In this document: in pieces, positions 44,855 through 53,603 of the stretch
Numbering within the stretch: position 1 is the stretch's first letter
Layout of the letters: the number at the start of each line of letters is the position of its first letter
Source: Streptomyces vietnamensis
Lineage (GTDB): Bacteria > Actinomycetota > Actinomycetes > Streptomycetales > Streptomycetaceae
DNA: 64,000 bases
Direction of reading: 5' to 3'
NCBI RefSeq assembly: GCF_000830005.1
Contig: NZ_CP010407.1
Location: 4,461,001-4,525,000, forward strand
Program-made: the position numbers and the translations under genes
The notes under the pieces: generated by a model
What the model was told of the DNA's origin: nothing
Databases searched by the model: none
The model's input: the letters and a program-made list of their open reading frames with translations, nothing else

Positions 44855-45802
44855 ATGACCTCTCTCCGCCCGCTGGGCAGCTCCGATCTGCACGTCTTCC
44901 CCGTGGCACTCGGCGGCAACGTCTTCGGCTGGACCGCCGACGAGGCGCAGTCCTTCGCCGTCCTCGACGCCTACGCCGCCGCCGGCGGCAACTTCGTCGA
45001 CTCCGCCGACGTCTACTCCGCCTGGGCCGAGGGCAACGAGGGCGGCGAGTCCGAGACCGTCATCGGCCGCTGGCTCGCCTCCCGGGGCAACCGCTCCGAC
45101 ATCGTCGTCGCCACCAAGGTCGGCGCCCACCCCCGGTTCAAGGGCCTGTCCGCCACCACCATCAAGGCGGGCGCGGAGGAGTCCCTCCGCCGCCTCGGCA
45201 CCGACCACATCGACCTCTACTACACGCACTTCGACGACGAGTCCGTCCCGGTCGAGGAGATCGTCACCGCCCTCGACCAGCTGGTGAAGGACGGCAAGGT
45301 GCGTGCCGTCGCCGCCTCCAACATCTCCCCGGAGCGGCTGCGCGCCTCCCTCGACTTCGCCGAGGCCGAAGGCCTCGCCCGGTACGTCGCCCTCCAGCCG
45401 CACTACAACCTGGTCTCGCGCGACACCTACGAGGGCCCGCTCCTGGAGACCGTCGAGCAGGCCGGGCTCTCGGCCGTCCCGTACTACGGTCTCGCGGCCG
45501 GCTTCCTCACCGGCAAGTACCGCCCCGGGAAGACCGTCGAGAGCGCCCGCGCCTACCGCGCCGCCGCGCTCGCCGAGACCGAGCGGGGCCAAGCCGTGCT
45601 CTCCGCGCTCGACACGGTCGCCGAGGCGCACGGGGCGGAGCTCGCCACCGTCGCCCTCGCCTGGCTCGCCGCCCGGCCGACCGTCGCCGCGCCGATCGCC
45701 TCGGCCCGCACGGTCGAACAGCTCCCGGCCCTGGTGGCGGCCGCGGACCTGAAGCTGACGGAGGCGGAACTGGCCCTCCTCACCGAGGCTTCCGCGAGCT
45801 AA
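44855..45802 (+). CDS. Aldo/keto reductase
   Basis: 315 residues, NADPH-dependent, of the YghZ/Tas-like type. Seen: PLGSSDLHVFPVALGGNVFG at the start, the catalytic tetrad region with NFVDSADVYSAW (D and Y), ATKVGAHPR with the lysine, and the histidine in YYTHFDDESVP near 125, followed by VRAVAASNISP. C-terminal half supports the NADP-binding pattern (PIASARTVEQL). Substrate unknown. The stop codon overlaps the last codon of the convergent PrsW gene by four bases. Confidence 0.92.
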   Translation: MTSLRPLGSSDLHVFPVALGGNVFGWTADEAQSFAVLDAYAAAGGNFVDSADVYSAWAEGNEGGESETVIGRWLASRGNRSDIVVATKVGAHPRFKGLSATTIKAGAEESLRRLGTDHIDLYYTHFDDESVPVEEIVTALDQLVKDGKVRAVAASNISPERLRASLDFAEAEGLARYVALQPHYNLVSRDTYEGPLLETVEQAGLSAVPYYGLAAGFLTGKYRPGKTVESARAYRAAALAETERGQAVLSALDTVAEAHGAELATVALAWLAARPTVAAPIASARTVEQLPALVAAADLKLTEAELALLTEASAS

Positions 45803-47142
45803 CTCCGATACGGGTTGTAGCCGTCGTAGTCCAGGTACTGCGGCGGCGCCCAGGCCCGGCCCGTCGCCCGCGCCGCGTACGTGAGGGCGGGGGAGGCGAC
45901 CGCGCGGCGCTGCCACAGGTGGTGCAGCAGCTCCTGCTCCCGGGCCGGGAAGTCGGGTCCCGCCGCGCCGCGCCGGGCCCGGTTCCGCAGGAACGCGAGG
46001 GTCGTCGCGAAGGACTCGTACTCGCCGACCGCGCGGGCGGCCGGCGGGCCGTACGTCCGGGCGGCGAACGCGCGGGCCATCTGCCGGGCGCGCATCGACG
46101 ACAGCGCGACCGGCTCGGCGGGGGCGAGCCAGCCGGCCGCCGCGTACGCCGGGAGCTCCCCGGATATCGTGCGCAGCTCGCGCTGCCGGCTCCACACCGC
46201 CAGCCAGGTCAGCAGGCCGAAGGCCGGGACCATGAGCGCCCCGTACACCGCGTAGAAGGCCAGCGGGCCGCCGACGGTGGCCGAGCCGTTCCAGGTGGCG
46301 TGCAGTCCCATGGCGAGCAGCAGCCCGGTCAGCGGCAGCAGCACCCGGCGCAGCCGCTTCCCGCGCGGCGCGAGGGCGGCGAAACCGAAGCCGATGCCGG
46401 TGAGCACGGTGAACAGCGGATGCGCGAACGGCGACATCACGACCCGTACGAAGAAGGTCGCGGCGGTCACCGAACCGAGGCCGGTCGAGCCGAACTCCTG
46501 GTCCTCGCCGAAGGCGTTGCCGAGATAGAGGATGTTCTCGGTGAAGGCGAAGCCGGTCGCGGTGAAACCGGCGAACACGACCCCGTCGACGAGCCCGCCG
46601 AAGTACCTCCTGCGGAACAGGAACAGCAGCAGGATCGCGGCGGCCTTGGCGCTCTCCTCCACCACCGGGGCGACGACGGTGGCCCCGAGGGTGTCGGCGG
46701 AGTCCGGATCGGCCGTGGCCGTGGCGATCCAGCGGACCGCGAAGGAGTTCGCCAGGATCGCGACGAGCGCGGCGGCGAAGGCGCCCCAGGCGAACGCGAA
46801 CAGCAGGTTCTTCCAGGGGCCCGGCTCGACCCGGTCGAGCCAGCGGAACGCCGACATGAGCAGCGGTACGGGAAGCACGGCGAGGCCCAGGCCGACGAGG
46901 AAGCCCTGCGTGCCGGTCTGCTCGCGGACCAGCACCAGGATGACCAGGGCGCAGAGCGCGAGCAGGGTGACGACGGCGACCGCGCGGACCAGCCGGCTGC
47001 GCCAGAAGGCCCGGCGGGGCCGATAGCGCCACTGGGACCGGTCGGCGGCGGCGGGGAAGGCCGGCTCCTCGGCGTCCCGGTGCGGTACGGGAACGGGTCC
47101 CTCGACGGGCACGGGTCCTTCGACGGGCACGGGGTTCGACAC
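45799..47142 (-). CDS. PrsW-family intramembrane metalloprotease
   Basis: 447 residues from GTG 47142 (SNPVPVEGPVPV head). A proline-rich cytoplasmic head, about eight to nine membrane helices and a cytoplasmic tail. Catalytic candidates of PrsW: VVEESAKA near residue 190, the ENILYLG motif near 230, SPFAHPLFT near 265 and GLHATWNG near 310, giving two glutamates and two or three histidines within the membrane. PrsW of Bacillus cleaves the anti-sigma factor RsiW; the target here is not known. It is 35 bases downstream of trmB in the same direction, possibly co-transcribed. Confidence 0.9.
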   Translation of the reverse strand: MSNPVPVEGPVPVEGPVPVPHRDAEEPAFPAAADRSQWRYRPRRAFWRSRLVRAVAVVTLLALCALVILVLVREQTGTQGFLVGLGLAVLPVPLLMSAFRWLDRVEPGPWKNLLFAFAWGAFAAALVAILANSFAVRWIATATADPDSADTLGATVVAPVVEESAKAAAILLLFLFRRRYFGGLVDGVVFAGFTATGFAFTENILYLGNAFGEDQEFGSTGLGSVTAATFFVRVVMSPFAHPLFTVLTGIGFGFAALAPRGKRLRRVLLPLTGLLLAMGLHATWNGSATVGGPLAFYAVYGALMVPAFGLLTWLAVWSRQRELRTISGELPAYAAAGWLAPAEPVALSSMRARQMARAFAARTYGPPAARAVGEYESFATTLAFLRNRARRGAAGPDFPAREQELLHHLWQRRAVASPALTYAARATGRAWAPPQYLDYDGYNPYRS

Positions 47143-47177
47143 GTGATCGACCCTAACGACCCGCACCGACAGCGGGG

Positions 47178-47972
47178 CTACTTCCTCCGGAAGAGCAGAT
47201 CGTGCACGACGTGCCCCTTGTCGAGGCCCTGTCCCTCGAAGCGGGTGAGGGGCCGGAAGTCGGGGCGGGGCGCGTAGCCGCCGTCGGCCTGCGTGTTCTC
47301 GTAGTCCGGGTGCGCGGAGAGCACCTCCAGCATCTGCACGGCGTACTCCTCCCAGTCCGTGGCGCAGTGGAGCACGGCCCCGGGCTTCATCCGCGGCGCG
47401 AGGAGGCTGAGGAACTCGGGCTGGATGAGCCGGCGCTTGTGGTGGCGGGCCTTGGGCCACGGGTCCGGGAAGTAGACCCGACAGCCGTCGAGGGTGGCGT
47501 CGCCGAGCATCTCGCGGAGCAGGATGATCGCGTCGCCGTTGGCGACGCGGACGTTGGTGAGCCCGTTGCGGTCGGCGAGCCCGAGGAGATTGCCCTGGCC
47601 GGGGGTGTGCACGTCCACGGCGAGGATCCCGGTCGCGGGATCGGCGGCGGCCATCTGGGCGGTCGCCTCGCCCATCCCGAAGCCGATCTCGAGGACGACG
47701 GGCAGTCCGTCGAACATCTCTTCGAGATCGAGGACCCGCTTGCCGTCGATGTCGAGTCCCCAGTCGGGCCACCGCTTGAGCATGGCCTCGGCCTGCCCGT
47801 ACGTGACACGGCTGCGGCGCGGCTGGAAGCTGCGGATCCGCCGCTCGTGGTGGGCCCCGGCGGGATCGGGCATGGGCCCCTCGCCGGGGGCGAACATCCG
47901 ACTGCCGCGCCGCGGGGCGGGCTGGACGGGGTCGGCGACGGGCTGCGGGCCGTTCTCAATCTGCTCAGACAC
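47178..47972 (-). CDS. trmB: tRNA (guanine-N7)-methyltransferase TrmB
   Basis: 264 residues from GTG 47972. Methylates G46 of the tRNA variable loop with S-adenosylmethionine. The head has 50 non-conserved residues, then RRIRSFQPRRSRVTYGQ, the SAM-binding VVLEIGFGMGEATAQMAA near residue 95, the acidic ILAVDVHTPG, and the signature YFPDPWPKARHHKRRLIQPEFL near residue 185. The end has THRFE-like RFEGQGLDKGHVVHDLLFRR. There is no Shine-Dalgarno; a TAGACT -10 box 10 bases upstream suggests a leaderless mRNA. Confidence 0.95.
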   Translation of the reverse strand: MSEQIENGPQPVADPVQPAPRRGSRMFAPGEGPMPDPAGAHHERRIRSFQPRRSRVTYGQAEAMLKRWPDWGLDIDGKRVLDLEEMFDGLPVVLEIGFGMGEATAQMAAADPATGILAVDVHTPGQGNLLGLADRNGLTNVRVANGDAIILLREMLGDATLDGCRVYFPDPWPKARHHKRRLIQPEFLSLLAPRMKPGAVLHCATDWEEYAVQMLEVLSAHPDYENTQADGGYAPRPDFRPLTRFEGQGLDKGHVVHDLLFRRK

Positions 47973-48043
47973 AATGCGACCAAGTCTACGGCGGACCGCC
48001 CGGAAGCCCCTCCGCCCGACCCCGCGCCCGTGTGGGCGGCGGG

Positions 48044-49228
48044 CTACAGCCGCGCCAGCGCCCGCCCCGCCACCTCGCGCCCGATCGGCAGCGAAGCGGT
48101 CGCCGCGGGCGAAGGCGCGTTCAGGACGTGCACCGTCCGCGCCGCCTCGCGGATCAGGAAGTCGTCGACGAGCGTCCCGTCCCGCAGCACCGCCTGCGCC
48201 CGCACCCCCGGCGCCGCCCGCCGCAGGTCGGACTCCGACACGATCGGCAGCAGCCGCCGCACGGCCTCCGTGAAGGCCCGCTTCGACACGGACCGGTGCA
48301 GTTCGCCCGCCCCGTACCGCCAGTGCGCCCGCGCGATCGCCCACGAGCCGGGCCACGCCAGGGTGGCGCCGAGTTCGCGCGGGCGGACGACGGACCAGCC
48401 GTACCCTTCCTTCGCGAGCGCCGGGACCGCGTTCGGCCCGATGTGGACGCCGCCGTCGATGCCCCGGGTCAGGTGCACCCCGAGGAACGGGAAGGCCGGG
48501 TCGGGGACGGGGTAGACCAGGCCCCGGACAAGCGACGGATCCGCGAGCTCGTAGTACTCCCCCCGGAAGGGGACGATCCGCATGCCCGGGTCGTCGCCCG
48601 CGAGCCGCGCGATCCGGTCGCAGTGCAGCCCCGCGCAGTTGACCAGGACCTTCGCCCGCACCACGCGCCCGTCGGCGGTCCGCACGGCCACCCCGAACGA
48701 CCGCCGGTCGACGGCGACGACCTCCGCGCCGTACAGGATCCGCGCCTCGGAGGCCTCGGCGAGCCGCTCCGCCACCGCCCCGTAGTCGCAGATGCCGGTC
48801 GTGCCGACGTGGATCGCGGCGAGCCCCCGCACCCGCGGCTCGTACTCGCTGATCTGCGCCGGGCCGAGCTCGCGCACGGGGATGCCGTTCTCCCGGCCGC
48901 GCTGCACGAGCGCGTGCAGCCGGGGCAGCTCCTCGCGCGCGGTGGCGACGATGATCTTCCCCGTCACCTCGTGCGGAATGCCCCACTCCGCACAGAACTT
49001 GACCATTTCGGCCGCGCCCTCGACCGCGAACCGCGCCTTGAGCGACCCCGGCCGGTAGTAGATCCCGCTGTGGATCACCCCGCTGTTGCGCCCGGTCTGG
49101 TGGCGCGCGAGCGCGTGCTCCTTCTCCAGGACCGTGACCCGGGTGCCGGGGGCGGCACGCGTCACCGCGTACGCCGTCGAGAGACCGACGATCCCGCCGC
49201 CGATCACCAGCACGTCACAGTCAAACAC
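48044..49228 (-). CDS. lhgO: L-2-hydroxyglutarate oxidase LhgO (FAD dependent)
   Basis: 394 residues from GTG 49228, which has GGGAGG 8 bases upstream (a GTG three codons earlier overlaps that site). Oxidises L-2-hydroxyglutarate to 2-oxoglutarate, passing electrons to the quinone pool. The FAD motif is VLVIGGGIVGLSTAY at the N-terminus, followed by VLEKEHALARHQTGRNSGVIHSGIYY, the signature of the LhgO group, and later FLGVHLTRGIDGGVHIGPNAV near residue 250. Ends in PIGREVAGRALARL. No companion gene of a catabolic pathway is near. Confidence 0.92.
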   Translation of the reverse strand: MFDCDVLVIGGGIVGLSTAYAVTRAAPGTRVTVLEKEHALARHQTGRNSGVIHSGIYYRPGSLKARFAVEGAAEMVKFCAEWGIPHEVTGKIIVATAREELPRLHALVQRGRENGIPVRELGPAQISEYEPRVRGLAAIHVGTTGICDYGAVAERLAEASEARILYGAEVVAVDRRSFGVAVRTADGRVVRAKVLVNCAGLHCDRIARLAGDDPGMRIVPFRGEYYELADPSLVRGLVYPVPDPAFPFLGVHLTRGIDGGVHIGPNAVPALAKEGYGWSVVRPRELGATLAWPGSWAIARAHWRYGAGELHRSVSKRAFTEAVRRLLPIVSESDLRRAAPGVRAQAVLRDGTLVDDFLIREAARTVHVLNAPSPAATASLPIGREVAGRALARL

Positions 49229-49317
49229 CAGCGCCACCTCCCACCCCGATAGTGCACTGGCCCACTGACAATGCCGCTAAACGCCCACACCGTGGGACGT
49301 GCGTCACGTCGGATCCG

Positions 49318-50763
49318 TCACGCCGGAGCGACGAGCAGCGGGCGGGCCCGCTCCCGCAGCTCCATGACGCGCGGCTCGTCCCCGTACGGTTCGAGCCGGT
49401 GCAACAGGTCCCGTACGTACTCGGTCGTCCGCGCCGAGGAGATCCGCCCCGCCACCTCCACCGCGCGCGTACCGGCCGCGCAGGCCGCGTCCAGGTTGCC
49501 CGACTCCAGCTCGGCCACCGCCGACACCACCAGCCGCAGCCCGTGCGAGCGGACGAACTCCTCCGTCGGCCGGGACAGCGCCTGCTCGGTGAAGCGCCGC
49601 ACCTCGCGCGGCATCCGCAGGTCCCGGTAGCACTCGGCGGCGTCCGCGCAGAACCGGTCGTACGAGTAGAAGCCGAGCCAGGTCGGGTCGGCGTCGCCCT
49701 CCCGCGAGCGCTCCAGCCAGCCCTCGGCGGACTTGAGCGCGGCCGCGGCGGCGGCCCCGTCGCCGGCCTTGGCGTGCGCGCGGGCCTCGACGAGCCGGAA
49801 GAAGGACATGGTGCGGGCGGTGGCGAGCCCCCGGTTGCGTTCGAGGGCGGCCTGGGCGAGGTCGACGCCCTCGTCGGCGAAGCCCCGGTAGGTGGCCTGG
49901 AGGGACATGGAGGCGAGGACATAGCCCCCGAGGGGCACGTCGGCGGCGGCGCGGGCGAGCCGGAGGGCCTGGATGTAGTAGCGCTGGGCGGCCTCCTGCT
50001 GCCCGGTGTCGAAGGCCATCCAGCCGGCGAGCCGGGTGAGCTCGGCGGTCGCGCCGAACAGGTTCCGGCCGACCTCGTCCGAGTACGAGCCGAGCAGCAG
50101 CGGCGCCGCGTCCACCCGTAAGCACTCGGGCACCATCGACGAACGCCAGTCGCCGCCGCCGTACTTGGAGTCCCAGCGGCGGGCGTCCTCGGCGGCCTCG
50201 CGGAGCTTGGCGACGTCGCTGTGGCCCACGCGCACGTGCTCCGCGGCCGACGCGCCCGCCGCGCCGGCGCCGACGGGCCGCGGGGCCTCACGCTCCACCG
50301 ACGGATCGGCGGGGGTTATCAGCCAGCGGGACGCGGGCGTCGCGTACGCGCTGACCGCGAAGGACCCGGCGAGCGACTGCCAGATGCCGCCCCCGCCGGC
50401 CCGTCGGCCGGCGAGATCCAGCCGGTACAGATCGGTGGCCGAGCGGACCGCCTCGCCCACGTCGCGCGGGAAGGCGAGCCCCACCTCGGGCGCCGGGTCG
50501 GCGTCCGCGAGCCCGATCTCGTGCAGCGGCACGGGCCGGCCCAGCTTCTGCCCGATCGCGGCGGCGATCAGGTGCGGCGCGGCGCCCTGCGGCACCATGC
50601 CCTTGGACACCCACCGGGCGACCGAGGTCTTGTCGTAACGAAGCGTCAGTCCCCGTTGCGCACCGAGGTCGTTGACGCGCCGGGCGAGCCCGGCGTTGCT
50701 GATTCCCGCGAGGGCGAGAACCGTGCCGAGCTTTTCGTTCGGCCCGCGTTGCTCCCTGGACAT
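49318..50763 (-). CDS. NsdA-like TPR transcriptional regulator (sporulation/antibiotic control)
   Basis: 481 residues from ATG 50763. The head [33 protein letters not shown] has the helix-turn-helix features of the NsdA type; then [20 protein letters not shown] is conserved, and about residues 200-460 are TPR-like helices ([34 protein letters not shown]). In S. coelicolor the NsdA protein and the product I recall as SCO4114 ('sporulation associated protein') share this form and repress development and antibiotics. The gene is divergent from the asparagine-synthase-like gene. No gene symbol given because paralogues exist. Confidence 0.85.
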   Translation of the reverse strand: MSREQRGPNEKLGTVLALAGISNAGLARRVNDLGAQRGLTLRYDKTSVARWVSKGMVPQGAAPHLIAAAIGQKLGRPVPLHEIGLADADPAPEVGLAFPRDVGEAVRSATDLYRLDLAGRRAGGGGIWQSLAGSFAVSAYATPASRWLITPADPSVEREAPRPVGAGAAGASAAEHVRVGHSDVAKLREAAEDARRWDSKYGGGDWRSSMVPECLRVDAAPLLLGSYSDEVGRNLFGATAELTRLAGWMAFDTGQQEAAQRYYIQALRLARAAADVPLGGYVLASMSLQATYRGFADEGVDLAQAALERNRGLATARTMSFFRLVEARAHAKAGDGAAAAAALKSAEGWLERSREGDADPTWLGFYSYDRFCADAAECYRDLRMPREVRRFTEQALSRPTEEFVRSHGLRLVVSAVAELESGNLDAACAAGTRAVEVAGRISSARTTEYVRDLLHRLEPYGDEPRVMELRERARPLLVAPA

Positions 50764-51326
50764 GACGCCACCCCTCGACCACCCAGACGGCCGCCACGAC
50801 GCCGGGCATAGGCGTGCGGCATTCGTAAACACAGCGTAGTTCGCCGCATCCCCACCGTTAAGGGGCGGTGTTCCGTATGGCGAGATTGTTGTGTGACCGT
50901 GCGACGGACGGGGCCGGCGGAGCGGCTCGTGCTCCCGCCGTGTGGCCGTGCGCCCGGCCGTGCGCTCTCGTCCGGCCGTCGGGGGAGCGCTTCCATGAAT
51001 ATCGCGTGGGTCGGCCCGCTCGGCCGGGAACGGAGTCCCGGACCGGCGGGCTGGGGGACACCGCCGCCCCATTCCCCGCGGGCGGCGGTCGGTGCCGGGA
51101 GGCGGGAGCGCCTCCCGGGCCGCCGGTGGCCCGGCGCCCCGCCCGGACGCCCGCCGAAACCTCCGACGGGGATCGATATTTGGCCGAATGACGCCGGTGC
51201 GCAGCCGATCTTCAACTGGCCCATGCCAGGGGCGCATTCGGCTTTCGCGCGCGTGCACCCGGACCCCGCCCCGTGCGCCGTTGTCGTGGCAGCATGTCCT
51301 CCACCGAAACGGATGTGGAGGCGCCG
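50764..51326. other. Gene-free divergent region before the asparagine-synthase-like gene
   Basis: 563 bases without a credible gene: two overlapping plus-strand frames (50868-51191 and 50893-51402) and a minus frame (50858-51061) are only GC-shadow. Likely contains promoters for both divergent genes; A/T-rich spots at about 50820-50895 fit the left promoter. The right end has the hairpin at 51298-51321. Confidence 0.55.
51298..51321 (+). promoter_or_regulatory. Hairpin covering the ribosome site of the asparagine-synthase-like gene
   Basis: Arms CCTCCAC (51298-51304) and GTGGAGG (51315-51321) with a 10-base loop. The right arm includes the GGAGG ribosome site 5 bases before ATG 51327, so translation should be reduced unless the hairpin is opened. 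Confidence 0.6.
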
Positions 51327-53504
51327 ATGCGATGGCTGGTGGGCTGGAGCAGTGTCGCCGCGAGCTTCGCAACGGCCGCGGGGGGCCGGGCGGGGTCGGT
51401 GAACGGCGCGTACGCCTCGTCCTCCCCGTACGACCCCGGATACGCCCCCGGTCCCGACCGCGCGGCCGAGGGGCGCACGGTGCAACCGGTGGGCGCACAA
51501 CTCCTGTGGGGCGACCCCGATCCGCTGTGGGCGGTCGGCGACTGGCGCCCCGACGAGGTGCGCGTGGTGGCCGTCGACGACCACACCCGCCTCGCCGTCC
51601 TCGGCTGCTGCGCCGCGAGCGACGAGGAGCTGCGGATCGGCCTGCTCACCGCGCGCGGGGGCGCGTTGCGGCACCTGACCGCCTGGCCCGGCAGCTACAC
51701 CGCCGTCGTGAAGACCGGCCGCCGCGTCACCGTCACCGGCGACCTCGCGGGCGCCCGGCCGGTGTTCCACACCCCGTGGGCGGGCGGCACCGCGTACGCC
51801 ACGGCCGCCCTGCCGCTCGCCGACCTCGTCGAGGCCCAGCTCGACATCGGCCACCTCGCCGCCCTGCTCGCCTGCCCCGAGACCCCGGAGGCGCTGCGCG
51901 ACTCCACCCCGTACGAGGGAGTGCGGCGGGTGCCGCCCGGCCACGCGCTGATCCTGCGGGAGGGCTCGCGCGAGATCACCGGCTACGAGCAGGTGGCCTC
52001 GCTCGCCGTCGCGGCGCCCGAGGCCGACCCCCGACAGGCCGTCGAAGGGGTACGGGACGCCCTGATCGAGGCCGTACGAGCCCGGCTCACCGCCCCCCGG
52101 CACGCGCCCGAGACGCCCCTCCCCGACCCGGGCCCGGTCCCCGGCATGGGACCGGCCGACCGGCGCGCGGCCCGGGGCGCGGGCCCGGCGCCCGGCATCG
52201 GCGCCGACCTGTCCGGCGGCAGCGCCTCCGGCACGCTCGCCCTGCTCGCGGCGGGCCTCCCGGGGGTGCCGGGCACGATCACCGGACACGGCACGGGCGC
52301 GGGGGAGCGGCTGCTCGCCGTCACCTTCAACGACCTGGCGACGAGGGCCGGTGCGCGGCGTACGGCGGAGCTGGAGCGGGCGCGGGAGATCGCGGCGGAC
52401 CCGCGCCTCCACCACGTCGTCGTCGCGGGAGGCGAGGAGGCGCTCCCGTACGCCGCCCTGGACGGCCCGCTCACCGACGAGCCGGGACCCGCCCTGGTCA
52501 CGGCCGAGCGGCACCGCAGGCGGCTCGCGGGCGGCAGCGCCGACCACTTCACCGGCATGGGCGCGAAGCAGGTCCTGGACGCACACCCGGCGCGCCTCGC
52601 CGACCTGTTGATGGACCGCAGGCGCCGCTCCCTGGTGCGTCCGGTGACGGCGCTCGCGAAGGCCTCGGGCCCCTCGGCGGGCTCGCTGCTCGTCCCGCTG
52701 ACGGTGTACCGGGCGGCGCGGAAGCTGGCCCGCACCCCGTACCGCACGGGTCTGGAGGCGGCGGCGAGGCGGGTCCTGGAGGCGAACCGCACGGCCCCGG
52801 ACGGCTTCGGCCCCCTGGAGGCCTCGCTCTCCGCCCTCACCTGGTCGCGGCCGGGCCCGGCGGCGCGCTGGCTGACGGGCGAGGCCCTCGCTGAAGTATC
52901 GGTTCGCCTGAACCGGGCGGCGACCCTCCCGGCCTCCGTCCAGCGCCCCGGCGAGGCACGCGCGCGTGCCGCCCTCGCCCGCGCGGCGGCCGACCACCGC
53001 GTCCTGGAACAGGCCGCCGAGATCCGGGGCCAGCGCCTCCACGCCCCCTTCCTCGACAACCAGGTCGTACGGGCCTGCCGCGACCTCCCCGAATCGCTCC
53101 GGGTCCAGCCGGACGCCCGGGCCGGCGTCCTGCGCACGGTCCTCTCCGGCGCCGGCGTCCACGACCTCCCCCCGGGCTGGGGCGCCCCCCACCCGGCCGT
53201 CCCGGCCGCCGCCACGCGCGCGGGCCTGCGCGCAGCGCTCCCGGAACTCCTGGCCCTCTTCGACGCCCCGCTCCTCGCCGACGCGGGCCTGATCGACGCG
53301 CGCGTCGTCCGCAAGGCCCTCCGCGCGGCGACCGACGGCGCCGCCGTCCCCCTCGACGGCCTCGCCGACCTCGTCTCCACCGAGCTCTGGCTCCGCCGCC
53401 TCCTCGCCCGCCGGGGCTCCTGCTGGACCAACACGACCGAACCCCGGGCCCACCGCGCGGTCCAGGGCCCCCTGATCCCGACGTCCCGCTCGCTGCCGGC
53501 CTGA
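51327..53504 (+). CDS. Degenerate asparagine-synthase-like protein
   Basis: 725 residues from ATG 51327. The overall form is that of class B asparagine synthetases: an N-terminal Ntn-hydrolase-like half (about residues 1-200) and an ATP-pyrophosphatase half. But the N-terminus is MRWLVGWSS rather than M-C-G, so the glutaminase nucleophile is missing, and the ATP loop reads [11 protein letters not shown] where S-G-G-x-D-S is expected, so the essential aspartate is absent. It therefore probably lacks both activities. Lasso-peptide cyclases also lack the nucleophile but keep the ATP loop. The C-terminal part ([21 protein letters not shown]) is well preserved. As I recall, a counterpart at the same place occurs across Streptomyces, so it is not a fresh pseudogene. 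Confidence 0.8.
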   Translation: MRWLVGWSSVAASFATAAGGRAGSVNGAYASSSPYDPGYAPGPDRAAEGRTVQPVGAQLLWGDPDPLWAVGDWRPDEVRVVAVDDHTRLAVLGCCAASDEELRIGLLTARGGALRHLTAWPGSYTAVVKTGRRVTVTGDLAGARPVFHTPWAGGTAYATAALPLADLVEAQLDIGHLAALLACPETPEALRDSTPYEGVRRVPPGHALILREGSREITGYEQVASLAVAAPEADPRQAVEGVRDALIEAVRARLTAPRHAPETPLPDPGPVPGMGPADRRAARGAGPAPGIGADLSGGSASGTLALLAAGLPGVPGTITGHGTGAGERLLAVTFNDLATRAGARRTAELERAREIAADPRLHHVVVAGGEEALPYAALDGPLTDEPGPALVTAERHRRRLAGGSADHFTGMGAKQVLDAHPARLADLLMDRRRRSLVRPVTALAKASGPSAGSLLVPLTVYRAARKLARTPYRTGLEAAARRVLEANRTAPDGFGPLEASLSALTWSRPGPAARWLTGEALAEVSVRLNRAATLPASVQRPGEARARAALARAAADHRVLEQAAEIRGQRLHAPFLDNQVVRACRDLPESLRVQPDARAGVLRTVLSGAGVHDLPPGWGAPHPAVPAAATRAGLRAALPELLALFDAPLLADAGLIDARVVRKALRAATDGAAVPLDGLADLVSTELWLRRLLARRGSCWTNTTEPRAHRAVQGPLIPTSRSLPA

Positions 53505-53603
53505 GACCGCGCCGCACGGCGGGTCGGCGCGCCGGTGCCTTCTCAGGGACCCACCGGGGTAAACCCCGAGGCGCATGTCATACCCGCCCGACACAATGGG
53601 TCG

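Noticed and set aside
50868..51402. Possible small precursor-peptide gene beside the asparagine-synthase-like gene (lasso-peptide idea)
   Set aside because: The frames there have no ribosome site or leader/core pattern, there is no lasso protease or RRE gene nearby, and the cyclase-like protein lacks the ATP-loop aspartate.
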